A stretch of 16,103 nt of DNA from Methanofollis sp. (lineage in GTDB: Archaea > Halobacteriota > Methanomicrobia > Methanomicrobiales > Methanofollaceae), in the NCBI GenBank assembly GCA_028696365.1, contig JAQVHG010000022.1, positions 1-16,103 on the forward strand, written 5' to 3'. This document shows, one piece after another, positions 1-6,609 of the stretch. Position 1 is the first letter of the stretch, and each line of letters starts with the position of its first letter. Both the position numbers and the translations under genes were made by a program. The notes below the pieces were generated by a model that was given only the letters and a program-made list of their open reading frames with translations, did not search any database and was not told the origin of the DNA.

Positions 1-138
1 TCCTGGTTTTTATCGGCCCCATATATGTCTCGTGGGGGCCACAATGACGGAAAACACCATGACCACAATATACGCCTATTTACGTGGCTTGAGAAACGGC
101 AGATCTCGCTCCGATTCTTCAACCATGGAAAGGGTCCT

Positions 139-1116
139 TTACTCAGTATAATACGCGATCAAACCCTCCATATCAGGCTGGTGCTTCTCGTAGTTCCTCT
201 TCACCGTCTTCTCCACCGAGTTCGCATAGCAGTAGCGGCAGAGATGGGGGCAGGTGGAATAGGTACCGATGTCTTTGCTCTTGATACACCCACATTCTTT
301 CCGCTGCCCCTTGTCCTTCAGGCTTTTTCGTCTCCTGGGATCTTCAACAATGTTCCCAAATAGATCGCGCTGAGGGGCTGGACCGAGGAATGCCATCAAC
401 TCAGGATCATCTGGGAAGAGACGGCGGAGGAGGCGGTCGTCGATGCACCGGTTCTTCTCGACTCCATAGGCGGAGAGATCTATTTTTTCTGCACAGGTGG
501 CAAGGGCAAGCCCCCAGTCCTGGTTCATCTCAGCGATGGATTCGGCAAAGTAGTTCATCTCGTCAGGGCTGAACTCACGATACCCTTCACCGAGTCGCCG
601 CCTGACCGAGCGGTATGTCTCGATGTCGGCGAAGCTGAAGACCAGGCGTTCGGTCGAGGAATGGACCTGGTCTCCCACCCTGCGCACCCGCTCCAGGAGG
701 TGCTCGACGGTGAGGTCGTCGGAGAGGAGGAGAGGGTCGAAGCGCCAGATCACCCGCGCCTTCCCCACCCGCTCGGCAAGTGCCTTGAAAGTCTGGATAC
801 GTTCGTCCAGCAGGGGCAGGCCGGGTTCGAGCCCCTCCGCCCCGTAGTCGTTGAGGGTGTACTGGAAGTAGTAGTGATACCCCATTGAATCGATCTCGCC
901 AAGATAGGGCATGAGCGGGCCGGGGTTCTTGGTCCAGAAGACAAATGCACGCGTCTGTGCAAAAGAAACTTTCTGGGAAAATTTTCTGTTGAACGGATTG
1001 GTCCAGATCGCATACCCTGCCCGGATCCGGTTCATGAGCCATTCGCTGTAGAATGCCGGAAGATCGGTGGCCCGGCTTGCCGAAATGATCACTGGAGTGA
1101 TGGTCTTCATTGTCAT
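139..1116 (-). CDS. DUF1848 family protein with C-terminal radical-SAM-like cysteine cluster
   Basis: The 325-residue protein has the N-terminal signature of DUF1848 (IISASRATDLPAFY, then WTNPFNRK and FWTKNP) and is about full length. Near the C-terminus (residues 275-296) lie five cysteines, including C289-x3-C293-x2-C296, the spacing that binds the 4Fe-4S cluster in radical SAM enzymes. In ordinary radical SAM proteins that motif is N-terminal, so a permuted layout is possible; function is unknown. The chosen ATG overlaps the upstream stop by 4 bp (ATGA) and has GAGG five bases before it; a second ATG two codons on is possible. It is the last gene of an operon with a TPR/methyltransferase-like protein and an SF1 helicase. 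The family call is firm; the Fe-S role is inference from the motif. Confidence 0.88.
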   Translation of the reverse strand: MTMKTITPVIISASRATDLPAFYSEWLMNRIRAGYAIWTNPFNRKFSQKVSFAQTRAFVFWTKNPGPLMPYLGEIDSMGYHYYFQYTLNDYGAEGLEPGLPLLDERIQTFKALAERVGKARVIWRFDPLLLSDDLTVEHLLERVRRVGDQVHSSTERLVFSFADIETYRSVRRRLGEGYREFSPDEMNYFAESIAEMNQDWGLALATCAEKIDLSAYGVEKNRCIDDRLLRRLFPDDPELMAFLGPAPQRDLFGNIVEDPRRRKSLKDKGQRKECGCIKSKDIGTYSTCPHLCRYCYANSVEKTVKRNYEKHQPDMEGLIAYYTE

Positions 1117-2201
1117 CTTCGCCTCAGGAGTACGAGAGAGTGGAAATGGTTGGCAGAGCGATTATATAACTGGAAGAGGTGTTCTCGGACATTTTCTGGG
1201 ATATAAAAACTGCATTCGTACCGTTCTCCCCCTTCGACCGGCCAGAGGAGGACCTCACCCATCTGAGCGGATTCTTTTCCGATATAGTCAAAGAGGTCCT
1301 TTATCTCCAACCCCGCCACGTCTGCAAGGATGAACAGACTCCCATCCAGTGCATTTTCCATGAGGGCAAGGACCTTATCTTTGATCTCAGTAAAGGTCGC
1401 ACCCGCGGCAAGGAGATCGGTGCAGCAGTTCTGCATCGTCTGGAGAACTGCGGATGAGGCCGAGACTTCTGGATCCCGCAGGATGTTATAGGGACAGAAC
1501 CTGACCGGTGCGACACTCCCCCCTGGCCAGTAGTCCTCTGCCATCTGCCCGGCAACACGAGTCTGCCAGCGTTCCCATCCGGCCTGGTCATAACAGGTGA
1601 CGCCGAGGTGTCGGACCCCTGGATAGGCCTCTCTCAGAAAGAGGATAAGGCCCATGAGTTCTGGGGCCGGCCCACATCCATAGAGAGCAACCTTCATCCC
1701 CTCCTGACAGACAGGGTCCAGCACCTCACGCGGGAGATTTTCAAGGATATGAGGGAGGATCTCGATATAGAAGGGGAAGTATCTGAACATATATGCGTCC
1801 TGCACGAGTGGGTTGTTATAATCCACCCCGACCGGACGGTGCTGGTGATAACGTTCCTGGAGGGTTCGGGACGGACCGTCCAATCTCTGGAGGAACTCTT
1901 CGGCTTCATTTTCATCCTCAGGGAGGAGAGAGAGATATGGGGAGTGCCAGGGGAGGACATACTCTCTCTCCCTCTTCTCTGGCAGGGGGGCCACCTCGAT
2001 CTCCTGTGCACGGGCATAGGCATCTTCGGCCTCTTCCATCTTGCCGGCACCCTCCCATGCCTGTCCCAGACCCATCCAGACAGATCGGTGGTCAGGACTG
2101 ACTGCAACGATATGCTCAAAGTATCGGATCGCCTCCTCATACGATCCCGTCTGCAGTTCAGCCATGCCTTCATAATAGAACTCACGCAGTTCGTCGTCCA
2201 T
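1113..2201 (-). CDS. TPR protein with degenerate SAM-methyltransferase-like domain
   Basis: A protein of about 362 residues. The first 65 or so form one or two TPR-type helical hairpins (YYEGMAELQTGSYEEAIRYFE, then a matching repeat), usually a protein-binding surface. After a linker, residues about 173-182 read VALYGCGPAPE, a Rossmann/methyltransferase motif I-like glycine turn, followed by a strand ending in CYD where motif II is expected. The later methyltransferase motifs are not clear, so catalysis is uncertain. I chose the ATG at 2201 because the GGAG overlapping the upstream helicase stop lies six bases before it; an ATG at 2207 sits directly on that site, and a TTG at 2222 would begin upstream of it. 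The gene is 10 bp behind the helicase and overlaps DUF1848 by 4 bp. I do not recognise a named family. Confidence 0.75.
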   Translation of the reverse strand: MDDELREFYYEGMAELQTGSYEEAIRYFEHIVAVSPDHRSVWMGLGQAWEGAGKMEEAEDAYARAQEIEVAPLPEKREREYVLPWHSPYLSLLPEDENEAEEFLQRLDGPSRTLQERYHQHRPVGVDYNNPLVQDAYMFRYFPFYIEILPHILENLPREVLDPVCQEGMKVALYGCGPAPELMGLILFLREAYPGVRHLGVTCYDQAGWERWQTRVAGQMAEDYWPGGSVAPVRFCPYNILRDPEVSASSAVLQTMQNCCTDLLAAGATFTEIKDKVLALMENALDGSLFILADVAGLEIKDLFDYIGKESAQMGEVLLWPVEGGERYECSFYIPENVREHLFQLYNRSANHFHSLVLLRRR

Positions 2202-2211
2202 CGTCATCTCC

Positions 2212-3828
2212 TCACAACCCAAATCTGTTGAGATCGATCTGCACTGATCCGTCTGGATCCTCTTCGGTGGCGTTCAGAGCAAACTTCGGTGTCCTGTGGG
2301 CAAATGTCAGCCGGCATGGATCTTTTTGAAGGGCATGTTCCACACTATTGACCTCGTCATAGAGGGAGTGGCGGCCGGTGCCCATGATCTCTGTCCATCC
2401 GCGGCTTCTGGTCATCGCCACAAAGAGTCGGTTCCGTGCACCAACCTCTCCTTCTTTCCTGGCGATCTCGTCGAGTCCGACGATATATACCATGTCACCT
2501 TCGTTCCCCTTTGCCTTCCCCAGGTTTGTGATCGTGACTGCGTCCTTTGTCCTGAATTTTTCTGGTCTTTCATTGTTCCCTTTCAAGGAATAGTATTGAT
2601 TCATCTTCTCTGCCCCGGCGATGTAGGTCTCGATCCCGTACTTTCCAAGTGTCTCTGCCACGGTGCCAAGCCTAGTGTGGAGGACGACGACGAGGATCTG
2701 TTCGGGGGCCAGTCCTTCATTGAGATCGTGGTTGATCGCTCTGCCAAGGTAGCGTCGTTCTTCAGGTTCTCCATGAAATGTCCTGAACTTGAAAGGGATA
2801 TTTCCGTCAGGACCGGTGAGGGGATTTGGAGAGTTTTCAGGGGGGCGGTACAGCGTGATGTCTTCGCCGACCTTCCTGAAATCTCCCTGCACTTCATACC
2901 CAAGGGCCTGCCACGCAGCCTTGGTGGTCGGGCCTGCGATCCGCCCTTCGCGCCGGAAGAGTCCCATTCCGATCGCATGGGCGGCGAGGATGATCGGGCC
3001 GGGGGTGCGGTAACATTGTTTCAGGACCATGCTCTTCCAGATGCCGTTGGGATACTTCCCTGCCAGCATCCGTCTGGCGTCGGGGTCGTCCCCGAAGATC
3101 TCTTTTGTTGAGGGGATCTGGAGGGTGTTGAGGTTCTGGTACTCGTCATAGGCCCAGATCAACCGACGGAGTGACGGGGTGTCCTGGTCGGCTGGCCTGA
3201 GGGCCTGATAGGCGAACCAGTAAAAGGGCTGCCGCTTTTCATAGAGAAGGTCAGAACTGGGTGTCATCTGGTCCTGCCCTTCGTCAATGAGGACCGCGTC
3301 ATAGAGTGGCCGCTCGATCTGCCCGTCATGCGTGGTCAGGAACTTGTGACAGGCATAGGGAAGGGCATCTTTCCTTGAAGATCTTGGGACGTCGTTGAGC
3401 GTAAGAGGCATGATGCCTTGGGCATTGAGGACCTCTGAATAAAATCCCGGTCTTCTCCTCCCTCCCCAGGCATGCATCACATGGAGTTTCTCCTGGTCCC
3501 AGGTACCTCCGATTGAAAAGAGGGCGAGATTTACCTGAGCCTTGATCTCTTCGTAGAGGGACTGGGTCTGAAAAATGAGAGCGATATCCCACTCAGGATG
3601 GGCGTGATGCATGCAGGCCGCCTTATAGCAGAGGAGACGGGTCTTCCCAGAACCTGCGATCCCCCGGATCCTCTGTGGACCTGGCGGGATGTCTTTTCCA
3701 AGTTCTCTGACCCTCTTCTCATACTTTTTGAGGACGATATTCCGTCTGGTGATCAGGTCGTTCTTCCGCAGGTGTGTATGGATGTCAGGACAATCATCCT
3801 GGGATATATTACTATGTATTTCGCTCAA
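2212..3828 (-). CDS. Superfamily 1 (UvrD/Rep-like) DNA or RNA helicase
   Basis: An ATP-dependent helicase-like protein of 538 residues. Visible motifs in order: Walker A GIAGSGKT (56-63), motif II DEGQD (182-186), motif III-like YDEYQNL (227-233), motif IV-like QCYRTP (271-276), motif V region KGNEGDMVYIVGLDE (440-454) and motif VI NRLFVAMTRSRGW (466-478). This set is diagnostic for SF1. It is shorter than UvrD (about 700 residues), with reduced accessory domains and no visible nuclease domain, and its N-terminus carries a short basic helical segment. The start is a TTG preceded by AAGGAG with nine bases between; no better in-frame start exists before the Walker A. It is the first gene of a three-gene operon with an AT-rich promoter-like stretch upstream. 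It could act in repair, recombination or defence; the sequence does not say which. Confidence 0.88.
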   Translation of the reverse strand: MSEIHSNISQDDCPDIHTHLRKNDLITRRNIVLKKYEKRVRELGKDIPPGPQRIRGIAGSGKTRLLCYKAACMHHAHPEWDIALIFQTQSLYEEIKAQVNLALFSIGGTWDQEKLHVMHAWGGRRRPGFYSEVLNAQGIMPLTLNDVPRSSRKDALPYACHKFLTTHDGQIERPLYDAVLIDEGQDQMTPSSDLLYEKRQPFYWFAYQALRPADQDTPSLRRLIWAYDEYQNLNTLQIPSTKEIFGDDPDARRMLAGKYPNGIWKSMVLKQCYRTPGPIILAAHAIGMGLFRREGRIAGPTTKAAWQALGYEVQGDFRKVGEDITLYRPPENSPNPLTGPDGNIPFKFRTFHGEPEERRYLGRAINHDLNEGLAPEQILVVVLHTRLGTVAETLGKYGIETYIAGAEKMNQYYSLKGNNERPEKFRTKDAVTITNLGKAKGNEGDMVYIVGLDEIARKEGEVGARNRLFVAMTRSRGWTEIMGTGRHSLYDEVNSVEHALQKDPCRLTFAHRTPKFALNATEEDPDGSVQIDLNRFGL

Positions 3829-3885
3829 TATTCAGGTCTCCTTAAACAAATTATCCATTATAAGGTGCTATAATCTAAAATTGAG

Positions 3886-3910
3886 ATTTTATATCATATA
3901 TATTTTCTCA
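3886..3910 (-). promoter_or_regulatory. Putative promoter of the helicase operon
   Basis: The minus strand reads AAAATATATATGATATAAAA here, an archaeal TATA-like tract in the AT-rich leader about 60-80 bases before the helicase TTG. A second TATA-like patch (CCTTATAATGG) lies nearer, at about 3849-3859. With the AAGGAG site just upstream of the TTG, this suggests a leadered transcript. The exact box cannot be chosen by eye. Confidence 0.4.
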
Positions 3911-4102
3911 AATGTTTTGAATAGGACATATTTTGTTCAAAGAAGAGATTGTATCCCTCCTTTCTGCGGCTTTGCACGAAGAGAGGTCTCTGGTCTGATA
4001 CGATCCCGCGCAAAGAGAGGCGATGGATGCACACGCAGAGTAGAAGTGACTGATCGAATAATCATCTCTCACCAAACCATTACAGACCTATGATAAAGGT
4101 TG

Positions 4103-4113
4103 AGTTAAATAAT
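4103..4113 (+). promoter_or_regulatory. TATA-like box for a leaderless transcript
   Basis: GTTAAATAATT is centred about 26 bases before the ATG at 4134. Archaeal transcription usually starts about 25 bases after the TATA box, so the mRNA would begin at or next to the start codon. No Shine-Dalgarno site precedes that ATG, which agrees with leaderless translation. Confidence 0.5.
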
Positions 4114-4133
4114 TCGACCGCAATAGATCCTTC

Positions 4134-4628
4134 ATGACATCCCTCAACCAAGAAATTTCTCTAGATCCCCCGATCTGTCTCCCTGCCTATAGGAGATCTG
4201 CAAAAAAGACCAGTCTGGTCGTCTGGTGCCCGCACTGCGGCGTCTTCCACCTCCACGGCGAAGGCCCTGGCCGCCTCTTCTTCCACCGAGTAGCGCACTG
4301 CGTCCATCCTACAGGCACAGAGGGAGCCTCTCCCTATCTGGCGTCCGGGTATTTTGTCATCCCGATAGGAAAGACGCTGCCCGAAGAGGTACACCCGGTC
4401 GAAGGTCTCCTCCAGGAAACGCCTCCGGCCGAAACACCCCGCACCGCCCTAGGAACGTGGGCGAGGCCGCTCACCTATGCCGAGGCCGTCGACCATATCG
4501 TCGAGTGGTACCTGCAGGCAGAATATCCAGAGGTGGAGATTGCCAGGGCGCTTGAAGGGTTTGCGTGGATGTACGAGAGAACAGCAGGGAGGTACCAGAC
4601 ACAGGGTAGCGAGCAACCGGCCATATGA
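4134..4628 (+). CDS. Small Cys/His zinc-site protein of unknown function
   Basis: A 164-residue soluble protein with no signal peptide or membrane segment. Residues 31-58 read W-C32-P-H-C35-G-V-F-H39-L-H41, then H51, H55-C56 and H58, a probable zinc site. A conserved-looking SPYLASGYFVIP segment follows at about 66-76. The WCPHCGxxHxHG...HRVAHC pattern resembles small hypothetical proteins I recall from phage and actinomycete genomes; I cannot name the family. The C-terminal half is helical (YAEAVDHIVEWYLQAEYPEVEIARALEGFAWMYER would be amphipathic). The ATG lacks a Shine-Dalgarno site but has a TATA-like box at leaderless distance. It stands alone, with no partner on its strand, and an inverted-repeat element begins 15 bases after its stop. 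It may be an acquired gene. Confidence 0.7.
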   Translation: MTSLNQEISLDPPICLPAYRRSAKKTSLVVWCPHCGVFHLHGEGPGRLFFHRVAHCVHPTGTEGASPYLASGYFVIPIGKTLPEEVHPVEGLLQETPPAETPRTALGTWARPLTYAEAVDHIVEWYLQAEYPEVEIARALEGFAWMYERTAGRYQTQGSEQPAI

Positions 4629-4643
4629 ACGTACTCTCTTTCA

Positions 4644-4869
4644 GCTTTTTAGAAACCCTTACCAATTCTCGGTGTGAGCATACCTCACCCGCCCACCTCT
4701 CTGGCTAGGGGCTCTGCCCCCGGACCCCTAGGACCACACGATAGAGTCGGGAAGGCAGAATAGATGACCATAAAGAGAGTGCTGCCGTCCTCAACCTCTT
4801 GTGTGGCGGGGGGCTCGGGGAGTGCAACCCCCCGCCAGAGAGATTCATCAAGAGGATTTCTACAGAGCC
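4644..4869 (-). repeat. MITE-like inverted-repeat element, copy A (reverse orientation)
   Basis: A 226-base non-coding element. The right end TTTCTACAGAGCC is the inverse of the family left end GGCTCTGTAGAAA; the left end (GCTTTTTAGAAACCC) is a worn copy of the same sequence. Inside are two GC-rich inverted segments, one GGGGCTCTGCCCCCGGACCCC and one with GGGGGGCTCGGGG and CCCCCCGCC, separated by GGCAGAATAGATGACC...GTGCTGCCGTCC. Read in reverse it aligns along its whole length with the copies at 6150 and 8520. It carries no transposase. Open frames inside it recur only because the repeat recurs. Confidence 0.8.
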
Positions 4870-5124
4870 TAGACAACAGACCCTTCTCATACTCGCAGGA
4901 GTACGTCCCAAAGGACCAAGACAACCCTCGGCCCAGAAAATCTCATCTCGCACGAGAAGAGCGCTGTCCTTCCCATGGACCTAGTGCGCCACATAGGATG
5001 ATCGTACCTCTAACTCCCCGTAATCCGTTATATCTATGTTGAATGGACAATTCTCCCTATTACACTGTAAATATGAAGATAGCAAAAAACAACATTTATC
5101 AAATCAGAATTCATCTGATATATT
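4870..5124. other. Non-coding stretch before the coiled-coil gene
   Basis: No gene or repeat copy is visible from the end of repeat copy A to the ATG at 5125. The last 60 bases are AT-rich and promoter-like. ATCAGA-ATTCA-TCTGAT (5103-5119) forms a perfect 6-bp inverted repeat just before the start codon, and a TATA-like CATTTATC lies at 5093-5100. If the transcript is leaderless, the palindrome would sit between TATA box and start and could be an operator; that is inference. Confidence 0.4.
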
Positions 5125-5766
5125 ATGGCCTTCTTGGACATGCTGGTGAACCGGAATCAAACGCCAGAATCAGAACCCACCAAACCTTCAGAAAAAGAGT
5201 GCTATATCTGCAGGCGCTCTGAAGAGGAGATACAGGCACTGACCGCGACCATGACTGGGGAGATCGATATGAAGATCCAACTCCTCTACAACAAGATCAA
5301 CGTGAGAAAGAGCGAGTTCACTGAGTACTATCAATCGATGGTCGACCAACTTGCCGAGAACCAGAATCTTGACTTTAAGGTCGAGACTATAAAAACCGAC
5401 ATCCCGAATTTTAGCAAAAAAATCCCGAACGTGAACGAAATCATCCGGAAAAGCAAGGACGATTCTGAGACCGTCCAGGATGTCGTGGACAGGTTGAAGG
5501 TTGCGATCGACCAGATGGCCAAGGATCCCGACTATGACCTCAGCAAAGACCACCCTGAAGTGAAGAATGCCTACGATGAGATCCAGGCCCTGAAAGAAGA
5601 GAAAGAGTTGATCGCAAGTTACCTCAAACTCCAGAGCAAAGAACTCCGCATGGATAATTCAGGAAGAGACCAGATCAAGGTCCACCTCTGCGGGATCTGC
5701 TCAGGGTTGCTGGAGGAGGCGAGCAACGGGTCGTATACAATTTCAGAGGAGTCGACCAAGAACTGA
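5125..5766 (+). CDS. Coiled-coil protein with CxxC motifs near both ends
   Basis: A 213-residue, highly charged soluble protein that I do not recognise. C26-Y-I-C29 lies near the N-terminus and C189-G-I-C192 near the C-terminus. The 160 residues between are Lys/Glu-rich and mostly helical, with coiled-coil-like heptads (about 37-80 and 155-180) and a PNFSKKIPN turn. If the helices fold back as a hairpin, the two CxxC pairs could together bind one zinc ion, as in treble-clef or hook-like clasps; this is inference. The ATG has no Shine-Dalgarno site but a TATA-like stretch about 28 bases upstream, suggesting a leaderless mRNA. Its base composition is visibly more AT-rich than the pilus genes, and it sits alone between repeats, so acquisition is possible. 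Confidence 0.72.
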   Translation: MAFLDMLVNRNQTPESEPTKPSEKECYICRRSEEEIQALTATMTGEIDMKIQLLYNKINVRKSEFTEYYQSMVDQLAENQNLDFKVETIKTDIPNFSKKIPNVNEIIRKSKDDSETVQDVVDRLKVAIDQMAKDPDYDLSKDHPEVKNAYDEIQALKEEKELIASYLKLQSKELRMDNSGRDQIKVHLCGICSGLLEEASNGSYTISEESTKN

Positions 5767-5789
5767 TCCTGCGGACTTTCCCATTTCCC

Positions 5790-5806
5790 GTGGAGGCTAT
5801 CTCCAC
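5790..5806 (+). terminator. Possible stem-loop after the coiled-coil gene
   Basis: GTGGAG-GCTAT-CTCCAC is a perfect 6-bp stem with a 5-base loop, starting 24 bases after the stop codon. No T-run follows, so it may be an RNA-processing or 3'-end structure rather than a terminator. Confidence 0.3.
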
Positions 5807-5964
5807 CGCGCCAGAGAGATAGAGTGTGGTCCTATGTCACCTCAATGTGATGAGGACACCCCAAAATCTCTCCCACCTCTTATAAGAAAGAGGGAAGGAA
5901 GAAAACCATTCACCTCTTCGCCTGGCAAACATCCATTCCTTGCCTCCTCACTTCCTCGCTCACC

Positions 5965-6141
5965 TCACACCTCAAAGATCTTCCTGTCAGGGAAATTTTC
6001 AATTTCCCGTGCACCAAAAAATATTTTGTATTCTTTCTTCACAGGAAATCTTCGGTTGCCGGTGTTCTTGAACTCTTTCTTGATCATATCTCGAAGATCA
6101 AAGATCGTCTCAAAAAAAGATGGCCATGAAGAAAAGATCCC
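5965..6141 (-). pseudogene. Remnant of the 3' end of an unknown gene
   Basis: On the minus strand an open frame runs into a TGA at 5965-5967 and encodes ...FDLRDMIKKEFKNTG, then RRFPVKKEYKIFFGA, then REIENFPDRKIFEV. The amphipathic, Lys/Glu-rich character, protein-like codon pattern and clean stop look like the C-terminus of a real protein. Going upstream, the frame runs into repeat copy B (from 6150) and soon meets a stop, with no start codon of normal length. The simplest reading is a gene truncated by decay or by insertion of the repeat. The family is unknown. A short free-standing ORF from the internal Met is less likely. Confidence 0.35.
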
Positions 6142-6149
6142 TGTCCTCC

Positions 6150-6382
6150 GGCTTTGTAGAAACCTTCAGGATGAAAATCTCTGGCAGGGGGCTTTGCCGC
6201 CCCCCGAACCCCCCACCACACGAGAGGTCGAGGACGGCAGCACCCTCATCGTGGTCATCTGTTCTGCCTTCCAGGCCTCATCGTGCTCCCGTGGGTCCGG
6301 GGGCAGCGCCCCCAGTGAAGATGATAAGGAAGGTGGGTGAGTCACGCTCACACCTGGAATTGGTGAGGGTTTCTACAGAGCC
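6150..6382 (+). repeat. MITE-like inverted-repeat element, copy B (forward)
   Basis: A 233-base element bounded by GGCTTTGTAGAAACC on the left and GGTTTCTACAGAGCC on the right, near-perfect terminal inverted repeats. Inside are GGGGGCTTTGCCGCCCCC, then the conserved AGGTCGAGGACGGCAGCACC, then GGTCCGGGGGCAGCGCCCCC. It is one of the best-preserved copies, and its length matches the copy at 8520 to within one base. Its left end abuts a gene remnant; its right end directly touches a decayed reverse copy. Confidence 0.85.
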
Positions 6383-6600
6383 AAACTTTCACTCATTCCT
6401 GGTGAACGTGACTCACTCGCCGTCCCCCATCGATCATACCAGGGGCTCAACAGAGATCAGAGATCTTCTCATGTTCACTATCGCTCACAGCCGCCAACCC
6501 CTAGATGCGATAGAGTCAGAAAGGCACAATCGATGAATCTGAAGAGAGATGTGGCGTCCACCCCTCCATAGAGATCCATCCAAAAAATCTGTACTGAACT
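6383..6600 (-). repeat. Decayed reverse copy of the MITE-like element, copy F
   Basis: Read against copy A in the same orientation this stretch keeps recognisable blocks: ACTCACTCGCC, CAGGGGCTC, ACCCCTAG, GCGATAGAGTCAGAAAGGC, GAAGAGAGATGTGGCGTCC and AGAGATCCATCC. Both ends are eroded. It begins at the last base of copy B and ends ten bases before the stop of the methyltransferase gene. The alignment is by eye. Confidence 0.55.
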
Positions 6601-6609
6601 GCCAATCGT

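Larger units (their letters stand above)
3829..4133. other. Divergent intergenic region
   Basis: About 305 bases between the minus-strand helicase operon and a plus-strand small gene. The left third is strongly AT-rich and holds the helicase promoter. The middle (about 3945-4060) has no coding or repeat signal that I can see. The right end holds a TATA-like box for the next gene. Confidence 0.6.

Noticed and set aside
15..41. GGCCCC...GGGGCC inverted repeat near the left edge as a terminator of the DUF1848 operon
   Set aside because: It is about 100 bases past the stop, has a long loop and no following T-run on the minus strand.
25..363. Plus-strand open frame of 112 codons at the left edge
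   Set aside because: It overlaps the end of the DUF1848 gene antisense, has no ribosome site and no protein-like pattern.
2202..2222. TTG start at 2222 for the TPR gene
   Set aside because: It begins upstream of the GGAG site; the ATG at 2201 has ideal spacing.
1608..2296. Plus-strand open frames across the TPR gene and the helicase end
   Set aside because: They are antisense shadows of genes with clear domain motifs.
2296..3111. Long plus-strand frame (271 codons) inside the helicase gene
   Set aside because: Antisense to an SF1 helicase with all motifs intact; high GC keeps the opposite strand open.
5834..6536. Plus-strand frames encoding proline-rich proteins, similar to frames at 8283-8735
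   Set aside because: Their similarity comes from translating copies B and D of the non-coding repeat. They differ in flanks, lack ribosome sites and run over repeat ends.
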